Shown piece by piece: positions 14,001-21,775 of a DNA stretch of 64,000 nt (positions are counted from its first letter, which is position 1; each line of letters starts with the position of its first letter). The notes under the pieces were generated by a model. That model had not been told where the DNA came from. It worked only from the letters and a program-made list of their open reading frames with translations, and made no database searches. Source of the DNA: Toxorhynchites rutilus septentrionalis (taxonomy: Eukaryota > Arthropoda > Insecta > Diptera > Culicidae); the NCBI RefSeq assembly GCF_029784135.1, contig NC_073746.1, forward strand, positions 72,148,042 through 72,212,041, given 5' to 3'. The position numbers and the translations under genes are program-made.

Positions 14001-15873
14001 AAGTTTTGCAGTAATAGCAACTGCGTCCGTCCGTGACCATATCTTCGCCAAGACTCCTTGATTTTTCGACTTTGCTATCATTCCTTCAATATTTCTCTTT
14101 TTTGTTCCAATGCTTCAATTTATTGAAACAATTGAAGCTCTCGGCCCTATTCAACTTTTTTGCTAAATTTCCATTAAGGGCCGTTTCCAGTCCACCCAAG
14201 CCATCCCACTTTCGCTGCGACGACAGAGAACATGATGATCACTCCGACAAACACACACAACTTAAGTATATTGGTTTCGGTTGGAGTCACGACTATCATC
14301 TAAACATTTAAGGTAGCATGCTATACCTTGACACTAAACCTAACACTTGCTTTCCGCGAGAATAAATAAATGAATCAATAAATAAATAAGAAATCTTTGA
14401 ACAAACAAAACAAGCAATTGTAAATAAACTTTGAATTAAATAAATAAGTGAATAAATAAATATGTAAATAAATATATTCCTTTTCCTACTACTAAATAAA
14501 TACAACTAAACTAGACTACGAAAAAATTACTCTTTGTGAAACACCAAGTCTGTGATTAACTGTTTTATTTAGATTTAACCTAACACTACATTTCTCTTTT
14601 TGTCAAATTGTGGACATCGACTGCTGGTTTCTCATATGACAATACAACACAAACAAATATTTTACATTTTTTTGTACAATATTGATAAGGTCCAAACCAA
14701 CGGTTGACCTTTCCACCAAATTCCATATTGTAACACAACATTTGGTTAAAAAGCTTAACCGTTCTCCCAAAGGCTCTGTGCCACACGTCGATATATGTCG
14801 AGATTTGCAGGGTAATCTTCTCACTAACGAGTGTGAGGTGCAACTGCAATGGTTTGCTTTGGTATTTCGCTCCAAAACACCACACAGGTTTCAAAATTAA
14901 TTAAATCATCCAAGAATCATCCAATCCATTAGATAGTGACCAGGCGGCTTCGAAAGGGGGTTGATTCGCTAGAAGGAAGGCTCTAGCAGCTCTTATTTTT
15001 AAATTCCGTCTTTGAGCAACAATTTCATCATTGAAGCTCATCCTTAAATTAACATAAGTGCCCTTTTCCTAAAATTACTCTTGTATCATAATGATTATTT
15101 CCATTTGTAATGTTTCCTATATCAAAAGTATCAAAACTCCATCCAAATCGGAAATGTTCGAATAAAATTTTGAATGTTTCAGGTCTGTCTGCGTAACGTT
15201 GAATGTTTCGCCAGAAAATAGAGCAAACCAAAGTGTGTCAAAATCAATTGCATTCTCTTTCCCATCCATCAAGAAATCGTCTCTCCCACCCACGCCAGAG
15301 ACAAACTAGCGAAAATCCCCGTTTACGCCAACAAGGAAAGGACAACAACATCGCCGCCAACTCATAAACCGCACGGTGAAACTCATTATGTAAGTCGTCT
15401 GAAGCATAACAGCGGAAGAACATTGTTTTCCCGGATTTTACGACCCATTCCCGTGTCCGCACACCAATCATTTTCCGTTGTCCTTCCCGGGAATGGCACA
15501 GGAGCACGTATATTGCAACATGCCAACGAATGGCCGTAACTGTCCTACCGAAACATCGGTCGAGTTTTCCTATCCCCTTGTAACTGTGGAAATCCCACTG
15601 AATAGGATTTTAATAGCACTAGGTGTGACACAGTGACAGTGATCGCACCTTTATGCTGCAGACTACATTTCCGTTTTGGGGAACAAGTACAAGCCAAAAA
15701 CTCTGAGGGTAAATCGTGCACATAAATGGGTTTATGGCAAGAATAATATTTGATACCGTGATCGTCCCTTACGCAGGGGTGTGGCGGTCATTCGCTCATT
15801 CATACTTACATATTGCCAAAATGAGTGGTAGTATCAGCCTTTGGATCACCAAACAGACGAAGTAGTTCGCCAT
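1850..15873 (-). CDS. Piezo: Piezo mechanosensitive ion channel, N-terminal part
   Basis: Joined exons 15873-15810, 3427-3332, 3271-2761 and 2699-2411 give one uninterrupted 320-codon frame, and a possible exon 2005-1850 adds about 52. Piezo proteins are very large (about 2,500 residues) trimeric plasma-membrane cation channels gated by membrane tension; this is the N-terminal blade. Family landmarks are 'LMRPVGLSL' (about 24-32), 'RHIGL' (100-104), '[10 protein letters not shown]' followed by 'WWAC', and '[11 protein letters not shown]'. They sit at the same relative places as in fly and vertebrate Piezo, between several hydrophobic helices. All splice sites are GT-AG and phases agree (1, 1, 2, 0). 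The gene continues beyond position 1. Intron 1 is about 12.4 kb and full of repeats. Identity is strong; exon 5 and the 5' UTR are less certain. Confidence 0.88.
2006..2410 (-). other. Piezo: Piezo intron 4
   Basis: Lies between the exon 4 donor and the tentative exon 5 acceptor. Contains no recognisable element. Confidence 0.45.
2411..2699 (-). CDS. Piezo: Piezo coding exon 4
   Basis: 289 bp, acceptor CTTTAACAG before 2699 and donor GTAAGT from 2410. It joins exon 3 through an Arg codon and encodes a helix followed by '[11 protein letters not shown]', an extracellular loop with N-x-T motifs, and the next helix ending 'LLMRPR'. The order matches fly Piezo. It ends in phase 0. Confidence 0.86.
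2761..3271 (-). CDS. Piezo: Piezo coding exon 3
   Basis: 511 bp, acceptor TTTCAG before 3271 and donor GTATAG from 2760. It encodes residues about 54-223: a helix, the 'LLLRHIGL' loop, another helix, a hydrophilic cytoplasmic stretch rich in Ser, Glu and Pro, then '[18 protein letters not shown]' and 'WWACYKELD'. The variable hydrophilic linker is where Piezo orthologues differ most in length. The frame runs on into the intron for 18 codons before a stop, so the exon end is set by the donor and homology. Confidence 0.86.
3332..3427 (-). CDS. Piezo: Piezo coding exon 2
   Basis: This 96-bp exon has its acceptor AG at 3429-3428 and donor GTAACT from 3331. It completes a cysteine codon with exon 1 and encodes the conserved stretch from [10 protein letters not shown] to the loop before the next helix. 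The following intron is only 60 bp, a multiple of three without stops, so the open frame reads straight through it. Comparison with fly Piezo shows those 20 codons are intronic. Confidence 0.85.
3428..4514. other. Piezo intron 1, left portion, unassigned
   Basis: Between coding exon 2 and the first dispersed repeat. Several short open frames occur here, but none has coding character or homology I recognise. Confidence 0.5.
4515..5086 (+). repeat. SINE/LINE-tail-like interspersed repeat
   Basis: Begins with ACTAGCTGACCCGGCAAAC and ends with a CAGA tract followed by TTTTGTATATATA. Both are hallmarks of a very common dispersed repeat of insect genomes. The inner part repeats 'ATTCACCATAGGAACGTTTC' near 4550 and 4830 in diverged form, suggesting internal duplication. 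The exact class (SINE or 5'-truncated LINE) is not resolved from sequence alone. Confidence 0.6.
5037..5064. repeat. (CAGA)n microsatellite
   Basis: Seven tandem CAGA units near the 3' end of the enclosing dispersed repeat. Confidence 0.9.
5255..5430 (+). repeat. GACGTAGGACTAC-family left end, copy A
   Basis: Starts with TTGACGCAGGACTACGTTTT, then a segment with 'GCGAACAGATTTTGATGGTT'. The same segment recurs at about 36000-36200 (direct) and 30430-30615 (inverted). The matching right-end motif appears reversed at 8633. It defines the left border of an interval enclosing an H1-like relic. Confidence 0.55.
5431..6240. other. Unassigned repeat interior
   Basis: No gene recognised. Contains A-rich low complexity at 6158-6195. 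Probably interior of the repeat that begins at 5255. Confidence 0.35.
6300..6640 (+). pseudogene. Possible Tc1/mariner transposase fragment
   Basis: One plus-strand frame near 6565-6640 gives '[16 protein letters not shown]', which resembles the block around the second catalytic Asp of ITm/IS630 transposases (family pattern DDE.Y.K.D). Upstream frames are broken. The similarity is short, so this is a tentative relic, and no terminal repeats were found. Confidence 0.3.
7001..7386. mobile_element. MITE, 386 bp, TA target duplication
   Basis: Flanked by TA on both sides (6999-7000, 7387-7388). Starts CACTGGAGTC and ends CTTCAGTG, so the outermost bases are inverted repeats. Multiple subterminal 'CGCGTAAA' motifs occur in both orientations near the ends. 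No coding capacity. The TA duplication points to the Tc1/mariner/pogo superfamily. Confidence 0.6.
7389..8095. other. Unassigned
   Basis: A GACGCAGAGCTGCGTC palindrome lies at 7441-7456, a variant of the GACGTAGGACTAC motif. Otherwise AT-rich without recognisable features. Confidence 0.35.
8096..8440 (+). pseudogene. Decayed histone H1-like sequence
   Basis: Around 8275-8320 one frame reads '[14 protein letters not shown]', matching the end of the winged-helix globular domain of histone H1 (consensus LVQTKG.GASGSF). It continues into a Lys/Ala/Pro-rich tail with '[14 protein letters not shown]' before a stop near 8430. Upstream, fragments resemble the IKKY..A helix of the globular domain, but the frame is broken. 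H1 is the linker histone. This copy is interrupted and lies between a GACGTAGGACTAC-type left end (5255) and right end (8633), like the H2A relics further on. The core match is good; the boundaries are not exact. Confidence 0.55.
8630..8690 (-). repeat. GACGTAGGACTAC-family right end, copy A
   Basis: 'GTCCTACGTCAATCTTGCGG' followed by TTATAACACAGAC. The same string recurs near 39890 with minor changes, and related right ends occur near 13926, 37957 and 40093. Confidence 0.55.
8866..10245 (+). pseudogene. Non-LTR retrotransposon relic with EEP endonuclease
   Basis: From 9066 the frame reads '[11 protein letters not shown]', then '[21 protein letters not shown]' in pieces. This is the start of an exonuclease-endonuclease-phosphatase domain as in RTE-like mosquito elements often annotated as craniofacial development protein 2-like. 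After an unrelated insert or rearrangement (about 9290-9680) the homology resumes, with '[13 protein letters not shown]' near 9755 (the GDxN block), '[11 protein letters not shown]' near 9930 and a basic region '[15 protein letters not shown]' near 10110-10160. Frames are broken and no reverse transcriptase remains, so it is dead. Clade is tentative. Confidence 0.65.
10246..10784. other. Unassigned, with a TATA-like promoter motif
   Basis: Contains a GC-richer block (10490-10700) with TATATAATG at 10626. No ORF is recognised downstream, and no good initiator sits at the right spacing. Function unknown. Confidence 0.3.
10785..11060 (+). repeat. GACGTAGGACTAC-family left end, copy B
   Basis: Starts TTGACGTAGGACTACGTCTA and continues with 'CTAGACACTGAACAAGTAGG' and 'ATAACTCGAGCATTTCTCAA'. 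Diverged copies of this segment lie at 38760-38960, 16995-17060 and, inverted, 30295-30360. Marks the left border of the histone H2A-bearing interval. Confidence 0.6.
11527..11735 (+). pseudogene. Decayed histone H2A-like gene, copy 1
   Basis: Starts ATGTCTGGACATGGTAAAGG, then a stop (TAA) at the seventh codon. The downstream frame still reads '[12 protein letters not shown]' as in the H2A N-terminal tail. Further on, shifted frames preserve nucleotide matches to the GNYAERV.AGAPVYLA and LA.KA.RDNKKTR regions. Homology fades near 11735. H2A pairs with H2B in the nucleosome; this copy cannot encode it. A histone-like 3' stem-loop remnant lies at 11970-11985. It is one of two tandem copies inside a repeat-bounded interval. 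Confidence 0.75.
11955..12530. repeat. Tandem duplication unit 1 (about 1.23 kb apart)
   Basis: The sequence from 'CATTAAACCTTCCAAAAAAG' through 'TTTTCCAACTGTGAAAGCTG' to 'ATATCGAGTGATAACAAAA' is repeated at 13185-13775. Together with the paired H2A relics upstream, this shows duplication of a whole histone-bearing segment. Confidence 0.8.
11970..11985 (+). terminator. Degenerate histone 3' stem-loop, copy 1
   Basis: GGCGCTTTTCAGGGTC matches the histone pre-mRNA stem-loop layout (6-nt arm, TTTC loop, 6-nt arm) with mismatches in the stem. It follows H2A copy 1 and probably marks its former 3' end. Confidence 0.5.
12561..12576 (-). terminator. Histone-type 3' stem-loop on the minus strand
   Basis: On the minus strand GGTCCTTTTCAGGATC forms a 6-bp stem (one G-T pair) with a TTTC loop, the histone mRNA 3' element. 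No minus-strand histone coding remains to its right before the H2A promoter. The attached gene (perhaps a divergent H2B, as in insect clusters) seems lost. Confidence 0.55.
12737..12743 (+). promoter_or_regulatory. TATA box of H2A copy 2
   Basis: TATAAAA about 75 bp upstream of the former H2A start (about 12812), in a GC-richer block. The placement is that of a histone gene core promoter. Confidence 0.5.
12812..13043 (+). pseudogene. Decayed histone H2A-like gene, copy 2
   Basis: Reads from a damaged start (ATCGTGGACG) into '[19 protein letters not shown]' followed by 'VGRIH' and then 'LLRKGN', interrupted by stops. The later frame gives '[12 protein letters not shown]'. These are the H2A N-tail, alpha-N and L1 regions. 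The start ATG is lost and there are at least two stops and one frameshift. It keeps more H2A identity than copy 1, with a TATA box upstream and a stem-loop remnant at 13195-13210. Confidence 0.8.
13185..13775. repeat. Tandem duplication unit 2
   Basis: Diverged repeat of 11955-12530 with small indels. Carries the same order of segments. Confidence 0.8.
13195..13210 (+). terminator. Degenerate histone 3' stem-loop, copy 2
   Basis: GGCGCTTTTCAGGTCC sits at the same place after H2A copy 2 as the motif after copy 1. The stem is imperfect. Confidence 0.5.
13779..13794 (+). terminator. Perfect histone 3' stem-loop
   Basis: GGTTCTTTTCAGAACC has a perfect 6-bp stem and a TTTC loop, preceded by ATCAAA and followed by ATCAAC, agreeing with the metazoan histone mRNA 3' element. 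No histone coding region is recognised immediately upstream. Confidence 0.65.
13895..13970 (-). repeat. GACGTAGGACTAC-family right end, copy B
   Basis: 'ATAGTCCTACGTCACTCCGG' then TTATGTCCCCGACATTAC. A diverged copy lies at 40080-40130. Closes the interval opened at 10785. Confidence 0.6.
13971..15809. other. Piezo intron 1, right portion, unassigned
   Basis: Contains AAATAAAT low-complexity sequence (14361-14505). Otherwise no gene, RNA or repeat was recognised up to the exon 1 donor. Confidence 0.45.
14361..14505. repeat. (AAATAAAT)-type low complexity
   Basis: Irregular tandem AAATAAATA/GAATAAAT units. Confidence 0.8.
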
Positions 15874-15895
15874 CCTGTCCCAAGTGTGTGTTACG
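15810..15895 (-). CDS. Piezo: Piezo exon with start codon
   Basis: The ATG is at 15873-15871, followed by 21 codons plus one base. The hydrophobic start ([17 protein letters not shown]) resembles the first helix of other Piezo proteins. The donor GTAAGT follows at 15809. Upstream of the ATG, a pyrimidine-rich tract ending CTTTCAG at 15898-15896 looks like a splice acceptor. So 15874-15895 is probably the end of the 5' UTR, and a non-coding first exon lies further right. Confidence 0.82.
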
Positions 15896-17109
15896 CTGAA
15901 AGTGAAAAAAGGAAACAAAATTGATTACTAAATTGAAGCTGAAATAATTGTAAGCGAAGAGAAAGTGTATGAATCTTCAATCGGCGAAGGTACCTCGTTA
16001 ATAACGACACTGACCACGCGTCCACGAATAATGAGTTTTACAACAACCATACAACGACACCATGAAGGTTTCAATTAATTAATGCATATTAGAGCGTTGA
16101 AAATTACCGTGATGGATAGGGATAACTCGCACACGCCATGGTTCACACACACCGCACCTGTCCGGCAGGTTATCGTGCAACGTTGACGAGTCCATAAGAA
16201 AGCCAGCAGGACAAAATTTGATTAAATTAATCACCTTCAACAGAAGCTTACAAGATTGTGATAAATGCTCGAGTGGCGCGGTTTCGCGGTACGCAAATAT
16301 GATTTGTAGTTGGATGAGTGAACCCGTTTGGCACAGTCCACGAGAAGGGTACCTCGTTGCGTGATTATACGCCATTGGCTCGTTGAAAAGTTGGGAGCAA
16401 TTCGGATGAATTAATTTCGACAAGATATAGGCAAAAAAAAAGTGCAAACAAAAAATCGCTGCTGCTACACCTGCTGTTGTGCTCGAGTTATTTGGTAATA
16501 TTTTTAGCAAGTCGGTTAGGATACAGGTAGGGCAGTTTTTCCATCCCATTACGATTGCACGCCGTGTATATCCCGTAATTTCGTCGCCGCACCTGTTTGT
16601 TTTACTATACTTCGTTACTCGTAGAGGAGACTAATCACTCGTCGCTGCTATAGGGATTGTACAAAAAAAATCTTTGTCGTGAGCGTACCGATTCATGATG
16701 CACGAATCGTATTCTGTCAAATCTCGAAAAGAATCGCATCCATCATGGGTCAAAGGTGAATAGGAAAAATGCTCAAATTTCATTTACAAAATACATAAAT
16801 TATATGATTTAATCATTCGCTCGAATTACTTTCGACCAAACTGGTCAGCATTCCTAAACGAAACTAGGCTAAGCTTGGAGAGCTGAAATGGTGAATAACA
16901 AAATGGAGGAAAACATACTATCCTTGAAGATAATTTTTCTTTTCGCGGTAAATCCTTACGCCAAGAGTTTTTTAAATTTTTTTTTAATTAAAATCTAAAC
17001 ACTGAACATGTAGGAAATAAAGATTCTGAACGCTTTTACCTCGGGCATTTATCAATAAGGTTTAATTTTGTTAGAATCCGGAATCACTGATCATTTCATA
17101 GCAGCGGTG
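15896..17109. other. Upstream of Piezo coding exon 1
   Basis: The probable intron between a non-coding 5' exon and the ATG exon begins at 15896. At 16990-17060 lies a fragment of the GACGTAGGACTAC-family interior ('CTAAACACTGAACATGTAGG'). No promoter could be placed with confidence. Confidence 0.4.
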
Positions 17110-17204
17110 GTAGTAGGCGTATCTGAATTTTTTTGACAGCAAATTGTTTGGAGAATCTGTATCTTTCGACGGTAAAAATTTGATCCGTTTTGTTTAAAAA
17201 AAAA

Positions 17205-17690
17205 TGTGCAGGAAGCCTAAAGAAGTTTGACTTTGAACACCCACATATAAAAATCTGGCGTGGTCAAGTACTAGAATCGCGAAGTCGCTGAAAGTGGCTA
17301 AATCGACCGTGTATGAAGAGCTGAAACGTTTTCGTGAACGTACAACTGCTGTTCGGATGAATCAGAGGACGCGTCGTAGTAGAACTTATGATCGGAAGCT
17401 GAGGTTGAAGGTATTGAGAACAATTAGGGCAACCGCGGTACTCTCGGACTACGACATCGCCAAAAACACAACTCTAACCAAAGTACCATCCAGTGAAACT
17501 ATATGCGAGAAGGTTATCGTAATTTCGCTCAATCGAAAAATATTGAGCAAATTCCAAGCGAAGATGGAAGTAAGGTACCAAAAATGACTTGGGATGCTGC
17601 AGACATGAAGAGATCGTGGAATAATAAGGCAACTGGAGTGACCAACAAAACTTTGATTTCCGAAAGGAAATTGAAATAAAAAAAAATGGC
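17205..17690 (+). pseudogene. mariner/ITm-like transposase N-terminal relic
   Basis: The frame at 17280-17470 reads 'SLKVAKSTVYEELKRFRERT', like the second helix-turn-helix of mariner/ITm transposases. It then has a basic linker and 'DYDIAKNTTLTKVPS', resembling the second DNA-binding motif. Beyond 17500 the frame is shifted but 'REGYRNF' can be read. No catalytic domain follows. No terminal repeats were identified. Confidence 0.5.
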
Positions 17691-17930
17691 ATAAAAATCG
17701 AAAACACCATTTCCCTGTTCTATAACTGTCCTGAAATTTTCCCGAAATATTTGAATGCTATTTTAATGGATTTTAAATCTTAAGTACGCAACACTTTACT
17801 AGGGTGACCCTAATTGATAAACATGGTCACTGGTCACAATTATGTTGAAACTGTTTATATTTTAATTTAATATTAATTTCACGGTTATCTGATATTTGAT
17901 GATGCACTATGATGGTTTAATTTGTGTATA

Positions 17931-19202
17931 GGGGAGAGTGAGGCAAGTTGGCGATGGAGGCGAGATGACGAATCGGTTATTTGACCCGTTGTAATGAAGG
18001 TAGCGCCACCTACTTTTTACTGAAGATGCATCATAACAAGGCCAAACTTTGTACTCGGTAACTCTGCCGAAAATGTTATCACAAAAAAGTGAAAAATTAA
18101 AAAAATTACAAAACAATTTTATACATGATAAAGGTACTCTATTGTACATAATCGGTTTGTTTCCGACGAGTTTCAATTATGATTTTTTTCAGCTAATTTT
18201 TTTAATGAAAAAGTCTCTAGGGGGCAAGTTGGCGAACTGCAACATTATGTTAATTTTTGGTTTTTTTATTCCAGATGGTTAGAACTTATAAACGAAAAAG
18301 AGACCAATGTTGGTTGAACACCAGTTTGGAGAATGTTATGAAAGCTATAGAAGAAGGTTCGTCTGTTCTGGGTGCTTCAAAACAGTTCGGTGTGCCAGAA
18401 TCAACTTTGAGACGCTATCGACAGAAATATCCAGACATGGAGGTTAGATTTTCAATTCAGCATTTGCGTTTCCATGTTCTTTAAGCAAAAAATATTAAAT
18501 CTGTATCAATTTCAGGATACGTCGTCCAAAAAAAGGCCGCTTCAAAGCCACATTCAGCGACGCTCAACTAAAAGAGCTGTATGATTTTGTGGTTACTGTT
18601 GAATAGTGTGCGTTTGGTCTTACAAAGGTCCAGCTTGGAAGAATTGTCTATTCGTTTGCGGTTAAAAATGGCATAGAGCACCCTTTCAAAGGAACATACG
18701 CTTAACAGACATGGGTTGAAATGTAAATGAAGGCTCATAAGCTATCTTTGAGAAAGCCAGAAAATACCTCAGCGGCTCGATTAACGGCATTCAATAAAGA
18801 AAATTGCGACTCATTTTTTCGAACTTTGGGAGATGTACGAGCTCAGTATCGTTTTCCTTCGTGTGACATTTACAATGTTGATGAAACTGGCGTTTCCACT
18901 GTTCCAACCAAGAATAAATAAACAATTGTTATTACATTTTGTTGATTTTTAGGTGATCAAACCATATTCGCCAACTTGCCCCCAGGCATACAAAACGTGG
19001 AGGCAAGATGGCGAATTCGACGCTTTTTGCGCAAAGTTTTTTGGTGGACAAGTTTTTTAGTTTTTTTGCCCATCCATTGCCCATTGCCCAATAATATGAT
19101 AGAAATCAGGCTATAAAAATCAGCATCAACATTAAAAAAATAATAATTCCAAGATCCAGGGCTCGCCAAAGCATAACGTCGCCAACTTGCCTCCCTCTCC
19201 CC
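17931..19202 (+). mobile_element. pogo-like DNA transposon, decayed, with TIRs
   Basis: 1272 bp flanked by TA duplications (17929-17930, 19203-19204). The 24-bp terminal inverted repeats begin GGGGAGAGTGAGGCAAGTTG at the left and the same with one mismatch at the right. The interior encodes a pogo/Tigger-type transposase N-terminal half. A second inverted pair, GGGGCAAGTTGGCGAA, lies inside at 18221-18236 and 18967-18982. The catalytic domain is largely missing, so the copy is non-autonomous. Confidence 0.85.
18275..18920 (+). pseudogene. pogo-like transposase, broken and truncated
   Basis: An ATG at 18275, directly after an acceptor-like TTTTTTTATTCCAG, opens 'MVRTYKRKRDQCW' and a pipsqueak/CENP-B-type helix-turn-helix ('GASKQFGVPESTLRRY', about residues 35-50). 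An apparent intron (GTTAGA at about 18442 to TTTCAG at about 18515) is followed by the second DNA-binding region with stops near 18604 and 18703. Next comes 'SLRKPENTSAARLTAFNKEN', and then the first catalytic block 'IYNVDETGVSTVP' (18870-18905), where the first Asp of the DDE/DDD triad is present. The rest of the catalytic core is absent. Confidence 0.8.
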
Positions 19203-19204
19203 TA

Positions 19205-20109
19205 CTAGTGTGGTCCAAATAGTGAAAAAACAGGTAAGTATATGGAAAAGAAATTGACTTAGTTAGAAAAGTGTTGAATTCTTGTTCATATTCTTTTTTT
19301 TTTCAACTCTTTATGCGTTTTGAATTTTAATCATGAGGATTCTGGTGAGTAGATGTTCATTTTAATACAATCCTACTGTAAAAATTTTATAGTACCTATT
19401 AAATAAAATTAGTATGTTTCTACAAAGTAAAACTGTTACAGCAAATTGAATGTAACAAATTAACATGGCATTGCATGTAAAAGTGAGACTCACACTGACT
19501 GGAATCCGATAATTTTAATTCAAGAAATTAGATGAAGAAAACTCCAATGCAAAAATGCAAATATCTAAAAACCGAAGATCTAAATTTAAAAATCCAGAAA
19601 ATCCACAAATATGAAATTCTAAGAGGCAAAATTCAAAAAAACTTGTATCCAAATTCTGAAAACAGAATATTAAATTTAAATTTAAATAATTTGAAATTAT
19701 TGAAAGTTATTTACAGTAGAGTAGAAATAGTTATTTTTGATATTTTAATTGTATGAATACCAGGAATTGTTGATAATGATGTTGCATCAAATTTAAGAAA
19801 GATAGAATATGGGTGTCAAAATCAAATTATGAAGCGGTTGAAAAGCTTCAATTTTATTGATAGAAACAATTATGTTTATAACATTTAACTTAGATGTGAC
19901 ACAACTATATTCTGTACTTTTTTCTACATCTTTTGAGTGGAAGCAACAGAATCCTCCTACGTAACGTACTTATTGAACTAGAGTCAGTTTAAGGCAAACA
20001 TAGTCCAAAAACAAAAAAAAGAAGTTCAATAACTCTGTCATTGCTGAAATTTGAACATATACGTAGAAGGGTGTTTTTCATAAAATATGATCCTCAATCA
20101 CCATTTGAA
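19205..20109. other. Unassigned AT-rich
   Basis: No gene recognised. Very AT-rich with A-runs. Confidence 0.5.
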
Positions 20110-20660
20110 AGATTGCAGATACAGTAAAACCTTTTTTTATGCGGAAGATATCGACCACACAAAAAAATCGCATAAAAAATCGTACAAAACTTCACCAGTA
20201 GCTTTAGAAAATCGTGTTCGGTACACAATTTGAAAAAAAATGTGGTAGATTGGGACCGCATAAAAAAAGGTTCCCCAAGAAAATAACTCAAATCGAAGCC
20301 GTTCACCGTTCGATACCCTTTTGTTTTCCTGCTTTGTGATGGGTCTTTGTTTGTCTAGAGCGTGGCTGTGTTGTGCTTTTAGTGGCATGTCGAAACTTGT
20401 TGCTATTAGAAATCATGCAATGCGCCAGTTTTGAACATTTGATGGAAGAATGGGAATGATTGAATTAGTGAATTTTAGACGCAAACATGCTTTTTTTGCA
20501 CTGAAATGCATATAAAGCATCGAAAAAACTAAATGAACGACAACTTCGTCAAATATGCTTCTTTTCATATTACGCACAAAAAAATCGCACAAAAAAACCA
20601 CGCAAGAACAGAAAATCGCACAAAAAAAAAATTGTACCAAAGAAGGTTTGCCTGCATATG
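20110..20660. mobile_element. MITE-like repeat with GTGCG/poly-A termini
   Basis: Left end ACAGTAAAACCTTTTTTTAT then GCGG; right end GAAGGTTTGCCTGCA preceded by repeated CGCACAAAAAAA. The ends are diverged inverted repeats. A related palindromic fragment lies at 60368-60420. No coding capacity. Confidence 0.45.
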
Positions 20661-21204
20661 TAATTTTTTATGGAAGAAAGATATTTTTTGAGAAAGATAT
20701 ATGTGCAATTCCAAATGAAATCGAACTAAAAATGCAGATTTTAAAAACATGTATCTTTTGATTCGAACGAAAGTTTGTATTCCGTTTGAGTTGGAGGAAA
20801 TATGAGTTTTCCGCAGCATTTGGGAATTTTTTGACTCAAGCGTAACTTTTGAAAAGGGCGTATCGATTTTAGTGAAAGAAATCTTTGATAATTCATATCT
20901 CAAAAACTATGAGTCCTACCGAAGTAGTGTCTTAGAAACTCACAAACGACTTAACCAAACAAAACACTGTCAAGGACTATATTATAGCGCGCGCGCAAAA
21001 ATACCTTTCCAACGAGCTATAGTATGACTCGATACAATGAATACAACTAGAACTACGGGCTTACAACGACACCTCGCGGAAATACCGCAGGACTTTTTTG
21101 ATAGCCTAATATACTGAGAAAAAAAAGTAGTACTCGTTTTAATTTACAGAAAAAAAAACCTTAATTTACATATTTTTTAATTTTTTTTTAATTTTTTTCA
21201 TATA
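20661..21204. other. Unassigned AT-rich
   Basis: Includes a short GCGCGCGC run near 20990. Nothing else recognised. Confidence 0.4.
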
Positions 21205-21775
21205 AAATAGAAGTCATATAGAAAATTTAAAAAATGAGTCCAATATGGTGAAACTATTTTTGACGAACTTTGTGGAACAACAAAATTTTTTATTAATTTT
21301 CGAAACTGCGAAATTTTGTATGCTAACAATCATACAATAATTTTTAGCCACAAATTATGAATCCTGATGTGATTTAAAAATAAAAAAGCTCTTTATCGAC
21401 CTCCTTCTAAATGCAGCCATTCTCGAGATATTTGGTAAAACATTTCTAATTTATTGTTTTTTTATAATTTAATTTTTTTTTTAAATTTATATATGTATTT
21501 TTTTATTTTTACATATGAAATAGAAATCATGGAGAAAATTCAAATAAAATAGTCTAAGATGGTAAAACAATTTTTGACAAACGTAGAACATCGAGTTTTT
21601 ATGATTTTTTGAAATTTTGAATTTTTGTATGTTAACAATGATTTTAAGTCACAAATCATGAATTCTGATGTGATTTTGAAACAAAAAAGCTCTTCATCAA
21701 TCTCCTTCTAAATGCAGCCATTCTCGAGATATTTAAAAAACTATTTCTAATTTATTGTCTTTTTTATAGTAAATA
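21205..21775. repeat. Two-copy tandem duplication, unit about 300 bp
   Basis: The segment containing 'CTCCTTCTAAATGCAGCCAT' followed by TCTCGAGATATTT occurs at about 21400 and again at about 21700. The preceding 200 bp are also similar. AT-rich, non-coding. Confidence 0.75.
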
